Below are positions 12,401 through 27,400 of a stretch of DNA of 64,000 nucleotides, one piece after another. The DNA lies in the NCBI GenBank assembly GCA_948146395.1, contig OX411543.1:72654948-72718947 (forward strand). The letters run 5' to 3'. Numbering within the stretch: the first letter of the stretch is position 1; every line of letters begins with the position of its first letter. Below the pieces are notes generated by a model, which had not been told where the DNA came from, searched no databases, and was given only the letters and a program-made list of their open reading frames with translations. Source of the DNA: Fragum whitleyi. Taxonomy: Eukaryota > Mollusca > Bivalvia > Cardiida > Cardiidae. Both the position numbers and the translations under genes were made by a program.

Positions 12401-15400
12401 AAATTGTTAAAGAAATTTTGATTGATCCCCAAAATATGGACGTGGCAGGGTGGGGCTTTTTTCAATATCGATTGCTGCTCCAGGGAATACAACTGTGAAC
12501 CCTTTGGCTGACCTCATAACAGAAACACCACAAAATGATGGCTTGGTTTTAAGGTAGAGGAACTGTAATAGTTCAGCAGCATTTAATTTTAAAGTCTTAA
12601 CATTTATATTATTGTATGTAAAGATTGAAAGTCATGCAATAAAAAGAGCATTGCATGAAGAATGAGATTGATGTAATTGAAAAAACAAACTTATCTGTAA
12701 AATGTTATTTCACCATGAGTTGTAAGGACAAACTATGGATTATTTCATTATATTATAATTTTTGGTGGACGTTTACGTTCACCAGTGTTAGTACTACGTA
12801 AGAATAATCCTGTCAGATGTTAATAGGTTTTCAAAACAGTAGTGCTCACTTAGATTCAATTTACTCTTTTTCAAGAATTGTGTCTGTCTGACAACTATGC
12901 ATATCAAAAATGGAGTGAAACAAGTATTCTACATTACTTGTTGAAACCTAAAAGACATTTTCTAAGTGCGAAATCTTATGTAATTCTGAGATAGGTTGAA
13001 CGTTTTGCTTTCGTAGAACTACTTTTCAGGCAGAGTGAGTAATTTGCCCCTTGTTTCCCAAAGGTATATGGGAGGTCACTCATGAAAATGGTAAATGGAA
13101 TTACTGAAATGGTAACCTCCCTTGACACTAATAAAAAATGGAATAATAACCTAGATCACACACATGAATACGGATACAACGCGAGCAGGTAGTGTAAAGC
13201 AGTTAGGTCGTGCGATAAAGGTCTATGCAATGGGGTTTTACACTAAATTTTCATCACACGACATTCAATCTCGAGAGTGTCTGCAATTATTTTTCCTGCT
13301 TACCCTTTCTTTTTTTCATTTGAAAATGAAAATCGCGGAACATTGATTGATCCCTGTATTAAATTTTTCAAGCAGATAACAACAGAATTTTGATTGTGAC
13401 CACGGAGAATCGATTAGTGTTGCAAAAAATAATAATACCTAGATAATCTAATTGTCATTTCTTTCCTTTTATACCCAATGGTTCAGATAATCACTATTTT
13501 TACAGGACTTTGGTTGACGATCGACAATAATATGTTGAGAAATGTATATCTGAAGCAAGATGCGAACTTGGGTCAGGTCATTTACCTTTTATTGTAATTT
13601 TTTCATGTTAAATTTCTCTTTTCTCAACATATGGAAGAATCACTCTAGTATACCAACAGAAAAACGTCTACCATCAGTACTTCAGTGCTTTGATTTAGTT
13701 CAGCTGGTATTTCTATAGCCTTGGCGTTGTTGTCAGCGTCTTACAAAAAACTGACATTTTGTGATGTGGCTGGTTCTAATGAAATTATCCACTTGAAACT
13801 TGACAATCATGTTTCCTATCAAAAGAGCAGACTATACTATTAATAGGGATCATTCTAGATTCATTTTGAGCACAATATGCTCTCTTTTCTACTTCGATTC
13901 CACTATCCAGCACTCAACAGAGTTTCGGCACCTATAGGAGGTTCTCTAGTTGTTCTTTTAAAAAACATTTAATTCCATTGACTATCTCATGAAATGTTTT
14001 GAATCTCATAACCTATATTTTATCAACAGGGAAAGTTGAATGTTAGAAAAGACCTGAATGACACACTGAAATGGAGAAGTTCAAGATTTATATTGGATGG
14101 TAAAGATAAGGTTAGATCCTGATATAGCATTTTGTTTACCTTTACCAGATGAAAAATGTTAAGTTCAAATTAATCCTTCTCCTGCTGCTCACAGCATAAT
14201 TATGATTTACACAGGGCTTTAACTGACAGTTAAGATTAAGATCAGCCTGCACAGACATGCAGGCTGATCTTAGCCTGCACTGTCTGTTTTCTGTTGAATT
14301 ATTACATTGTCCATTCTAGGAGGGGGGGGTGCACATTTTAGCATATACATTTGAAAAATTCCCCCCCCCCCCATTTTTTTTTTAAGAATATGGAAGATTT
14401 TTTTACATAGAGTAGAGAAAGAGCAAAAATCTATCTTTTTGGAAATGTTGCTGATTTTCAACAAAATTCCTCCCTACTTTTTGAATCCTAGAATAGTCAC
14501 TGATTTTATTATGGAAAATCTTGATTTGCAGACAATTAAAGACTAATACAAGCCTTAAAAGACAACCAATCAGGGCATGAGGTTATAAAACTTTTCTCAA
14601 GCTTAATTTAAAATTTTCTCAAATTTCAATTTTAGATTAAAGCTGTTATTCTGTTTTATTACTCATTTTAATGTATTAACAAAGATGAAATTAATAAGTT
14701 GTTATAAATAACAACTTTTTAATATTATCTTTTATACATATATTTATTTTAATTTAAAATTTGGCTTAATTTTTGTATGAAAACCTCGAGCCAGACAATT
14801 TGAAATAACAAAACAATAGTGATTTGTATGAAATTAAATTTGAATCCAGCATGAAAAGGGTTAATAGAACCTTCATACTACAATTGGATGAACTTTCATC
14901 TAGAAAATGATATCAAACAAGGTGGCAATTTGTCACAAGATACGCTCTTTACAATACAGGATGTCCAAAAATTAAAATCAACAAAGGGAAACGACTAAAA
15001 AACCAAGCTAGGTAGAGTTATGGTTCTTGTGCACTCCTCTCTGTAACCATGAGAGGAATATAACTGCCATTTTTAAAAGTTTCAAGTAAATCAGACAAAA
15101 GGTGACAGAGTTGTGTTCTCAACAAAGAAGTGAATGCCATTAAAATGCCTGTCACTCAGATGCAGAATGCCACAGATGATCAGTCTTTCAATGCCATATT
15201 AAAGGGTGTAGAAAAAAATATGAAAAATTGGAAAAGTATTACAAGTATTACACTTTTATCAAAAATGTTTGTCTCAGTTATTATGTCTCCTTTCAACTCC
15301 GATGGGCTTTTATTGTTTGTCCTCATAGTTGAGTTAGGTTTTCCAAATTATGGTACAAGGCAGGGGTTTTTACAGGAAAATAGTAGGGAAAGCTTGGTCA

Positions 15401-18400
15401 AGACTGGTCTGGATGTTCTAAAACTTGACAATACGTTCAATACAAAAAAAATTTGAATTCAATTATAGGATATGATTGTGAGCCATATCATAGTTTTTCC
15501 TACATTCCAGACTCAGGATAAGGCTGACTCATATGCCTTCTATGCCATGTACAATGATGAGCTCCCTGAACCCTCAACATCAACGTCAAAAAGATCGTCA
15601 AGTTATTACGAGGAGACTGGTCATACAAAAGGTTGGACTCAATTATTAGTTCTTTTGTGTTGAGGATGTTTTGCTCTAATCAACGAAAATATCAAATTTG
15701 AAGTCTATGATACAGGGTTCAACTCTAACTACTTTTTGCCACCAGCCTGAAGGACCTGTTGATCCTAAATGTTCCTTGTCCTCCATAGTAAAAACGGGTT
15801 CTTTTTAAAAACCAAGTTCAACTTTTGGCAAATTGGGGAGTAGATTGCAGGGAAAACATTGTGTGAAAAGAAGAAATTGCTTGTGACAAGCAATTTCTTC
15901 TTTTTCTACAATTTTTCCACACAGTATGATGCAAATTTAAGTAATAGAAAGTCAACTTATTTTTCAAAAGTGAACAAATTGAAAATAAAGTTTCAATTAA
16001 CTACAGGCCTGAAGGGCCTGCAACATGAAAGCCTTTTCCAGTCCTCCCTAAAATCACAAGTCTCGGGGCCCGAGGACTAGTGTTAGTGTCAATCCTTGAT
16101 GATGGATTCAACTTGATTATTAATGCTGCCAAAGGTGGAGGTATATTCAATTGGTGTCACCTTCTCTGGCTGTCCTTCTGTCCAAACATCATATTTGTTT
16201 ATCCAGCAGTACATCTGTCTGTCAAAAGTTGCAAAAATTGTGAACACAATTCAATCCTTTTTCCATTATGCATGGATTTGAATAATTTTAACAGATTATT
16301 CCAAGTTACCTGACCTAGCAAAAAATTGGTATGATTTGGTGATATTTTGTTGCACAATTATTTGATGGCATATTTTGTAACTGGTTAATTCTTACAGTCA
16401 GAGGTCTTATATTTAGATCTTGAATTATCTTGTTCAAACAAGAAAGTTATACAAAGCCACATGCTCTTGTTTCTGTCAGTCAACAGGGTCAATCAAAAAA
16501 ATCATTTTGATTTTTAAGGTTTATGCAATGTTATGACTATGACATTTATATGTGCTTGCTATAATATAGGTTTTCTTTGGCCTTTTTAATGGGATGATAA
16601 GATCAGGGGCATATTGCTCCAAGTTGGAATATTGATGGATCTGGTTGATATGTTTCCTTTTGTTGGCAAGGTTTTTCTGTCAAGGTCAATAATATGAAAA
16701 ATATTTAATATGTTTTTAGTGTGTTTTTTGGGGGGAAATAAATCTAACAAGATTGGGGGAATTGATAATTGTCGAGGCTCTGCCTCGACAATTATCAATT
16801 TCCACAAAGCCTTGACAATTATCAATTACCACAACTAAGTGAAATATTTTTTCATACAATACACTAAGTATGTATTTTATTTATATTATAACCTCTATTT
16901 GCCTTGTTTTTATCAAATCCCAAAACTAACTTAGATATTTTTTCATACAATACAATAAGTATGTATTTTATTTATCTTTTTACCTCTATTTGCCTTGTTT
17001 TTGTCGATGTTTCTCACAGAAAGGCAAGTTTCTAAAAATAACTGCATTATGCCATTGTTTTTAAAATATCCATGTGAAATCATGAAAAAGTATCACATGG
17101 GATGTAATCACACAGGATATTTGTAGTTATATGATAAAATGCCATACCATGGGAAAAAGTATTTCATAAACAGAATTAGAATAATTCCTTGTTTTTTTCG
17201 TCTCTTCAACAGGTGTTGTTGGGTTTGATGATAAAACTGCCTTCTGGTTGGTTCAGAGTACTCCAAAGTTTCCAAACAAACAGGCAGATGGATATGCATG
17301 GCCTAGCAATGCCAATTATTATGGACAGACTTTCTTGTGTATATCAATGAGAACAGATCAGAATGTAGAGGAAATAGGTCAGTTTTATTCAGCCCTGCAT
17401 TCAGGATGACCAAACGTGGCAAATTGTTTGCAAATTATACACAGCTTTGCACACTGTCACAGTGCATGTGCAAAGCTGGGTATAATTTGCAAATAGTTTG
17501 CGATGTTTTGTCATCCTGAAGGCAGGGCAGGTGTATGGTAGTAGAAAAGTAATGCATTACAGTGCAATCCAGATAATAGCAATCCACTGCTTTATTGCAA
17601 TTAACCAACAACAAAATAAATAAATAACAAATAGTTCCTTTAAATAACAAGTTTGATTAATAGGGAAAAAAATATTGATTTATAGGAATTTCAAAAATTA
17701 ACAGTATTTCACTGTATTTCTGCTTGATAATAAAACTTTTCTCATGCTAAATAGAGAATTTTCTCAAATTTCAGCCAGAGGTTAAAGTTTTAATTCTGTT
17801 ATATGTAATATGATAAAATTATGGACATAAAAATATACTAAAAATAACAACTTATTCATATTGTCTCTTATGTTCATACATTTCTTTGATTTCTAAGTTT
17901 GAGAAAACTCACTTTCGAGGATGAGAATTTTTTTATAAATGCAGACAAAGAATTTATTTGATTATGTTATTTTTTAACAGTTTAGTGTAGGGTTAATTCA
18001 CTTTTTTGAGGGTGTTAATATTTGAAGAGTCCGAAAAAAATGCTTTAACACAAGGGCATTGAAGCATTTTGAGGGTCTCAGCTAATGTTAACATTAAAAA
18101 AAAAAAATGTGAATTGCTGCTATTATTGCATAAAAAGAAAGCCTCCAGTATTTTTTCCAACAGAGATTGCAAATTAATTCATAGAAACGCTTTTAAATAG
18201 TTCCAGACCTACAAAATACTGGAAAATTACATCATGCATTACTCTGTCACTTTTTAGCTCACCTGAGCACGAAGTGCTCATGGTGAGCTATTGTGGTTAG
18301 GTGGATGTCCGTCGTGCGTCGTGCGATGTCCGTCGTCAACATTTGCCTTGTATGCACTCTAGAGGCCACATTTTTCGCTGGATCAACCTGAATTTTGGTC

Positions 18401-21400
18401 AGAATGATTGTCTTGATGAAATCTTGGACCAGTTCGAAATTGGGTCAACTGGGGTCAAAAACTAGGTCACGGGGTCAAATCTAAGAAAAACCTTGTATGC
18501 ACTCTAGAGGCCACATTTTTCGTCAGATCAACCTGAATTTTTGTCAGAATGATTGTCTTGATGAAATCTCGGACGAGTTTGAAATTGGGTCAACTGGGGT
18601 CAAAAACTAGGTTACGGGGTCAAATCTAAGAAAAACCTTGTATGCACTCTAGAGGCCACATTTTTTGTCGGATCAACCTGAATTTTGGTCAGAATGATTG
18701 TCTTGATGAAATCTCGGACGAGTTTGAAATTGGGTTAACTGGGGTCAAAAACTAGGTCACGGGGTCAAATCTAAGAAAAACCTTGTATGCACTCTAGAGG
18801 CCACATTTTTTGCCGGATCAACCTGAATTTTGGTCAGAATGATATTCTTGATGAAATCTCGGACGAGTTTGAAATTGGGTCAACTGGGGTCAAAAACTAG
18901 GTCACAAGGTCAAATCTAAGAAAAACCTTGTATGCACTCTGGAGGCCACATTTTTTGCCGGATCAACCTGAATTTTGGTCAGAATGATTGTCTTGATGAA
19001 ATCTTGGACGAGTTCGAAATTGGGTCAACTGGGGTCAAAAACTAGGTCATGGGGTCAAATCTAAGAAAAACCTTGTATGCACTGTAGAGGCAACATTTTT
19101 TTCCGGATCAACCTGAATTTTGGTCAGAATGATTGTCTTGATGAAATCTCGGACGAGTTTGAATTTGGGTCAACTGGGGTCAAAAACTAGGTCAGGGGGT
19201 CAAATCTAAGAAATACCTTGTATGCACTCTAGAGGCCACATTTTTTGCCGGATCAACCTGAATTTTGGTCAGAATGATTGTCTTGATAAAATCTCGGGCG
19301 AGTTCGAAATTGGGTCAACTGGGGTCAAAAACTAGGTCACGGGGTCAAATCTAAGAAAAACCTTGTATGCACTCTAGAGGCCACATTTTTTGCCAGATCA
19401 ACCTGAAATTTGGTCAGAATGATTGTCTTGATAAAATCTCGGGCGAGTTCGAAATTGGGTCAACTGGGGTCAAACTAGGTCACAGTGTCAAATCTAAGAA
19501 AAACCTTGTATGCACTCTAGAGGCCACATTTTTTGCCCGATCAAGCTGAATTTTGGTCAGAATGATTGTCTTGATGAAATCTCACATGAGTTCGAAATTG
19601 GGTCAACCGGGGTCAAAAAGTAGGTCACAGGGTCAAATCTTAGAAAAACCTTGTAGGCACTCTTGTGGCTCCGTTTATTGCCCGATCAAGCTGTATTTTG
19701 GTCAGAATGATTGTCTTGATGAAATCTTGAATGAGTTTGAAATTGGGTCAACCGGGGTCAAAAACTAGGTCACGGGGTCAAATCTAAGAAATACCTTGTA
19801 TGCACTCTAGAGGCCACATTTTTTGCCCGATCAACCTGAATTTTGGTCAGAATGATTGTCCAAATGAAATCTCGGATGAGTTTGAAATTGGGTCAACTGG
19901 GGTCAAAAACTAGGTCACAGGGTCGAATCTAAGAAAAACCTTGAAGGCACTCTACAGGCCACAATATTTGGCCAATCAACCTGAAATTTGGTCAGAATGA
20001 TTGTCTAGATGAAATCTCGGATGAGATCAAAATTGGGTCATCTGGGGTTAAAAAATAGGTCACGAAATCAATTATAAAAATCCTTGTAAGTCAACCTTAA
20101 AATTGTAAAAAAGGGATTCTCAAGTTGTATAGAAGCAACAGCTTTGTTTAGGTCAGTCATTCATCATTCTATTTCTCATTCTTCTTTTGAAAATTTTAGA
20201 CAGTTCATTCAGGTGAGTGATTAAGGGCCACTATGGCCCTCTTGTGTTTATACTGACGTTGCCTGGTAAATTCATGACGTCACAAAATTTAATGTGGGAA
20301 TAAGATCAATGTCTTGTGCGTTAATCGATTGTTAGACATGAATAAGTTTTACACATTTTTCTTATCAATGTGTGCACTTTTCAAATTCAAACCTATACAC
20401 TGTTTTAAACACAATGCTTTAATTCATATTTTTGGACAAACAAATATTGCTGAAAAAGGTAAGTATCTTTGAAATTGACCAAAGTTTATAGGACCCAGAT
20501 CAAGGATAAGAAAGTGAAAAAAAACCTGGTGTTAAGGGCATGTGAATTTACTGATTAATCCACGTTTTTTCCCGTTTATGCGAATTTTTGTCTGTTAATG
20601 TATGTCTATAACAACCAGAAAAACGTATATTTTATGCAATAATTTCTCCTAATGTTTTGGCATTGTGATGATGAATTGGCTTATGTCATTGCTTCTCACA
20701 ATCAGTTCAATTGGTAAAAAAGTTTTACTATCTTGTCAAGACAATCACAACTGATACTGTATAGCCCCTTGGGATTGTGAGAGGCATGAACATTCAAATT
20801 TGGTCAGTGGAGTACTACAGTAGGTCAATACAAAACCAATTTAACCCTTGTCATGCTGATCCTAAAATATTACTGCTTTGGCAGGAGGTATGGACAAACA
20901 TCAGCCTGCACATATGTGCAGTCTGATCTTAGTCAATACCACCTGATTTTCCTTTTTAAACCAGAAAAGTTTCAGAAACTATATTTTCAAAATTAAATGC
21001 TTACTCACAATTAGGAAATACAGAGCTTTCAGAACTTTGATTTAAATATAATATTGCCAAGGTTTTTTATTCAGCATGACAAGGGTTAAATGTGCCTATA
21101 AACATGATTGACTAATACTAGTAGTATCCACCTAAAAAATATGTAGCTGATCAGATGCGTAGTAACTGCAGAGCTGATCAGTGTTTACAAATTTTTACAA
21201 GTTTTTAGCTCCACTGGCTGAAAGCCACTGGGGCTATTGTCATGGCGTTGTGTCCGTCGTGCGTGCGTCCATCCGTCCGTGCGGTCATAAACTTTTCTTT
21301 AAAAATCTTCTCCTCAGAAACTACTGGATGGATTTCAACCAAACTTTACAGGAATGATCCTTGGGTGACCCTCTTTCAAAGTTGTTCAAGAAATTTCGAT

Positions 21401-24400
21401 CCAATGAAAAACATGGATTAAATGGGCGTGGCTAATTTCCAAATATGGTAAAAAGTGAGTTTTCTCAGATTCTAATCTATGGATTCCAATTAAATTTTAC
21501 ATGAGTGATCCTTGGGTGACCCTTTATCAGTCAACAAAAAATCATTGTGATTGGATGGAAAATATGCATTTTATGGGCGGAGGTCATTTCTCTATATGTT
21601 ATATAGTGGAAACTATGAAAATCATTTTCTCAGAATGTAATCAATAGATATCAACCATATTTCACTGGAATGATCCTTGAGTAACCCTTTATCAGTCTAC
21701 CAAAAATCATTGTGATTGGATGAAAAATATGCATTTTATGGGCGGAGGTCATTTCTCTATATGTTACATAGTAGAAACTATGAAAATCATTTTCTCAGAA
21801 TGTAACAGACGGATATCAACCAAATTTCACTAGAATGATCCTTCTGTGACCTTATATCAGTCTACACAAAATCATTGTGATCGGATGAAAAATATGCATT
21901 TTATGGGCAGAGGTCATTTCTCTATATGTTATATAGTGGAATATCTGCAAATCATTTTCTCAGAATCCAATTTTTGGATATCAACCAAATTCCACTGGAA
22001 TGATCCATGAGTGACCCTTTATCAGTGTACCAAATATTATTTTGATTGGATGAAAAATATGCATTTTATGGGTGGAGGTAATTTCTCAATATGTTAAATA
22101 GTGGAAACTGAAAATCATTTTCTCAGAATGTAACTGATGGATATCAATCAAACATTTTTGGTATGATCTTTGGGTGACCCATATCATGCAGCCAAAAATT
22201 ATTTTGATTTGATGAAAAATATGTCTCTAAAGAGCGGAGGTCATTTCTCTATCTGTTATATAGTTGCAATTTTGAAAATCATTTTCAACATCAGTAGAAC
22301 CCCAAATATCTAAAAATCTAGTCAAAAAATTTATTTGCTTGTACAAGAATTTCAAGCCTGTGGAGCGACTAAAGCCATTCATGGCTTTCTAGTTCAAATT
22401 GTTTTATGGTTGTCTGTCTGTCCATCTGTCTGTCCATTCAGCTGCCTGCTAAAATCTTAAGGCAAGAGTTGACATTGCCAGTCACTTCAAAGTTATTTAA
22501 GATACTTTAGGATGACATATCTCAATGATGAGTATCTGCAGATGTCAGAGTCATGTCACAAGGTCAAGGTCATCTATCAAGTTTTACCAAAAGAATCTGT
22601 TGCATGTATGTTTTTACAAACAGATATTGTTCTTATTACAGGAAAACAGTTTCTGTACAATTACCCCAAAGTCTATGATCATAACATACCAAAGACCCTA
22701 ACCACACAGTTTCCAAATATGGCTGCAGCTGTTTATGGTGGACATGTGACAAAAGCTCCATGGCAAAGGAAGACTTTACTTACATCTCTGAGTGGCAAGA
22801 AATTTTACTCATATGCTAAGAGTACAGACTTTGATGCAGGTGTGATTTATTGTTTAATCCATACTAATTGAAATCCTCTGTTTTAACATCCCGCAGAGAA
22901 AAAAAAAACTTGAAAGATATTGTGGAAAATGAAGAAATCTGATGTAAGAAGCAGTTTCTTCATTTTCCATAATGTTTTTTACCCAGAAATACTGAAAAAT
23001 TTAAAAAAAAGTCTTATCACGGAAACTTGAAAATTTATTGATAAAAGATGTTGGATGTACACAATGTATCCCAGTTTCTCATAGTTTTTCTATCTATACA
23101 TAAATAAAATTTCAAGTTCCTATGGTCTTTTTTGAAATTGTCCTCTGCAACTTCTTTGAAATTAAACTAGTGCTTTTTTAACCCTTTCCTGTTTTACAAA
23201 ATTTTGGACCTGTCCAAATTCAAAGGTTTTGCAGACAAAAATTTAAAGTGGATTTAATTCAAAAAATAACCTTTCAGTAGGGTAGAAAATACTGTTGAAA
23301 AAGAAGAAATCGCTTGTCAGAAGCAATTTCTTCTTTTTTCACAATGTTACAATCATAAAATCACAGGCACATTAAAAGCTGGGATTAAACAGCAAAGGGT
23401 TAAATCATCAGGTAATGGCTTTATCACTTACAAAATATATTATAATTTGGTCCTAGTTCAAAGAAATTGCAAATTGGATTGAAAAATTAAATTCATACAG
23501 GTAATTAAAGATTGTTGTAATAGTTTTTTTTTCCAAGGATTATTTTTAGCTCACCTGAGCTAGTGCTCAAGGTGAGCTATTGTGATCGAGCTGTGTCCGG
23601 CGTCCGTCGTCCGGTTGTTCGGTCGTCCGGTCGTCCGTCAACATCTTGTGTGCACTCTAGAGGCCACAGTTTTGGCCCAAATGTCTTGAAACTTGGTCAC
23701 AATGTTAGTCTCCACCAACTCTCGGTCAAGTTCGAAATTGGGTCAAGTGGGGTCAAAAATGGGGTCAAGAGGTCAAATCTTAGAAAAACCTTGTGTGCAC
23801 TCTAGAGGCCACATTTTTGGTCCAAATGCTTTGAAACTTGGTTAGAATGTTTGTCTGCATCAACTCTCGGCCAAGTTCGGAATTGGGTCTAAAAGGGTCA
23901 AAAATGGGGTCAAGGGGTCAAATCTTAGAAAAACCTTGTGTGCACTCTAGAGGCCACATTTTTGGTCCAATTGTCTTGAAACTTTGTCAGAATGTTTGTC
24001 TCCATCAAATCTCGATCAAGTTCCAAATTGGGTCAAGTTGGGTCAAAAATGGGGTCAAATCTTAGAAAAACCTTGTGTGCACTCTAGAGGCCACATTTTT
24101 GGTCAAATTGTCTTGAAACTTTGTCAGAATGTTTGTCAGCATCAAATCTCTGTCAAGTTCAAAATTGGGTCAAGTGGGGTCAAAAATGGGGTCAAGGGGT
24201 CAAATCTTAGAAAAACCCTGTGTGCACTCTAGAGGCCACATTTTTGGCCCAAATGTCTTTAAACTTGGTCAGAATGTTTGTCTCCATCAAATCTCGAATC
24301 AAGTTCGAATTGGGTCAAGTGGGGTCAAAAATGGGGTCAAGGGGTCAAATCTTAGAAAAACCTTGTGTGCACTCTTGAAACCACATTTTTGGTCCAATTG

Positions 24401-27400
24401 TCTTTAAACTTGGTCAGAATGTTTGTCTCCATCAAATCTCGATGAAGATCGAAAAATGGGTCAAGTGGGGTCAAAATTGGGGTCAAGGGGTCAAATCTTA
24501 GAAAAACCTGTGTGCACTCTAGAAACCACATTTTTGGCCCAAATGTCTTGAAACTTTGTCACAATGTTTGTCTCCATCAAATCTCAGTCAAGTTAGAAAT
24601 TAGGTCAAGTGGGGTCAAAAATGGGGTCAAGGGGTCAAATCTTAGAAAAACCTTGTGTGCACTCTAGAGGCCACATTTCTGGACCAAATGTCTTGAAACT
24701 TGGTCAGAATGTTTGTCTCCATGGAATCTCAGCCAAGTTTGAAATTGGGTCAAGTGGGGTCAAAAATGGGGTCAAGGGGTCAAATCTTAGAAAAACCTTG
24801 TTTACTCAAATATCTTGAAGCTTCGTCAGAATGTTTGAATGAAACCTAGGTTAAGTTTTAAATTGGGTCAAGTTGGGTCCAAAATGAGGTCAAGGGGTAG
24901 AATTTATTAAAATCCGTGTGCACTCTTTGATTGAAAATTATGTATTTTGGTCAGAATGTTTGTCTTGAAATCTTACACGAGTTTGATAGAGGGTCAAATA
25001 CTTTTTTTAAGTACTTTAGAGGCAACATATTTGCCTGAAATGTTAACTTCTTGATATCTTTGACTTTTGTTAAGCCATGCATCAGGTGAGCGTTTAAGGG
25101 CCAATGGCCCTCTTGTTTATTTTTGCATAATGGGAGATGTTATGGATGACAACTCTTTTTTTGTGTTCAAAAATGAAATGCCTGTTGTTTATTATTAGTT
25201 CAATTGAGTCATTTAAATGTTTTTATTAATTTAAAAAAAACAGTGTTATTCAATGGTAAGAAGCAATTTTTCCTATCCTTCAATAGCTATGAAAGATGTG
25301 TTTGTTATTATACTACAATCAGAATTTCTGCTTGAAAAGTTTACCCAAACCCCTAAATGTCAAACCATGCATTCCACTAAGTTTGATCAGGATTGAAATT
25401 ACTTGCATTTTCACAGAGCTAGTGATAGATTGGGTGTCGAATTTCTCCTAATAAATGCTCCTGGGAGCTATACATAACATGGTCCTGGATCTTTATTTAG
25501 TATGCATTTTCTGATTTATAAGAGTAATGAAATTGATGTCTTTTAGGCCCATTTCCCTTTGATTTGAGGTGAATTTCATTTATATGATTGTTTAGAGGAA
25601 ATTCATCTCAAATGAGAGGCACTTGAAGTTGGTTTTCTAAGTTAAAATGTAGGGGTGCTAAGTTAACTATTACGGAGGGTGTTATTATTAGAGGAAATAC
25701 GGTATTTGTGGTTTTAGGTCTAAGTATTTAAATAACTATAGCACAAACTCTTTATTATTTGTACTCATTGGAATCATCTTGTCAAGACAATTCAGAAGAG
25801 TACCCACAACATAGGTTTTCAATGAGAAAATTAGACTTTAGACTGGCTTTCCCCACTCTTATCTGTACCTTCGTTTCAGATGGAATCCTTTATATCAGAA
25901 ACAAACTATTACCCTTTTTTTAAAAGCTTAGGCCTATAGTCTCTGCTCTAGATGTATACATGTATTATAATTTGGGTATGAATGATGTTTTCAGATTTAT
26001 ATAGTACCTGGGTATCTCCGGATCTGAAGAACACACTTTATGTGGAAACATGGCAAAATGGACGTAATAAACTATGCAGTAATTGTACTGGCTCATATAA
26101 GGTAAATCAAATCTGAGTTTTATTAAGAGGGATGTTCAATATTTATCCGGATTAGGTCAATTAATCATCACTGATTTATTGCTATGTGAAAAAAGTATGC
26201 TCATATCAATGGGACACTTTGTTTGATCAAACTTGCCAAAGCCTGAAGCAGTTGAACGATGTATATTCATTTAACACGCAAACAAAAGTACATGGGAATT
26301 AGATGGCGGTGCACAGTACATGATGCTAGCAGTTGTCGAAAATTGAGACATTTTGTGTTGTGTAATTTAGCTTGTCACGACTCGTTATTCATGGAAGAAG
26401 GATGAATTCAGTGTCCTGTAATTAAGCTGTGCTTTTATGGTTTGTATAAAGGTAAAATCGAATGGTACGACATCAAAGTTCTCAGAAAGGTCTCCCTTAG
26501 TTAACCGCCTATATCTTCCAGAGACTCGGCAACTGACGTTCTTACAGTTGCTTTGACAAGTTTCTCACTGTCCTTTCTTCCTATTATCAAACGGGGTACG
26601 GAAGCGTCTTCACCGATGAAAATTAAGCATTTGGAAGAATGAACTATTTCCTTTCAGCGTGACAAGTGTTTGATTTATGTATTTCGTTATTTTGGTGGAT
26701 AACGAATAGAATAATTTAAGATAACAATTCCGAGCATTCAGTTGACGTCGTCTAAAACGTTCCGAAACACCCCACCACATTTTAAACGAACCTTATCGAA
26801 AAAACTGTATGGTCAAATTACTTCAAATTAAGACAAGGCATTTGTAATACTTATTCCAGCAACGAAATTAAGTTTCAAATGTTTCAACAGTTAGAAAAGA
26901 AAGAATATTTACAAACGAAACCCATATTTATGAATTGTTTTATCTGCTGTGCCGGGTACTTGTTTCAATGACATTTTATATGGCAGATTCACGCGCGCTA
27001 TGTTAGATAACTATATCAATTTTACATAACCATATGTAGATTGAATTCCGACAGCGGATACCAAATTTGTTGTGATTGCTTCAAAAATAAAATTTTGCGA
27101 GACAAAATCCGGTTAATTTTTGAACAACCCTGGTAATCACGTTCTCATAGAAAGGTTAGGCCTAGAATTGAATTAACAATGAATGAACAATGCTCCAGAT
27201 TGATGGGGTAGTTTGGACTTTTGAATTTCACTTATTATAGCACAAACACTATGTTTTTGTTTTAATGGTTCAAAAGAGTGCCCACAACATGAAATAGTCT
27301 TCACAAAATACCCATATTTTTTTGCAGGACAGTAAATTTACTGATCTAGCTGGACTGCAAATTTAAAATACTACCAGATAGAAAAAAAGAAAACATTCTG

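Noticed and set aside
19367..19768. Overlapping repetitive frames in the 145-bp arrays (also 23563-24818, 45391-46794, 46058-46297)
   Set aside because: 145 is not a multiple of 3, so the same units are read in different frames. No domain, start context or splice evidence.
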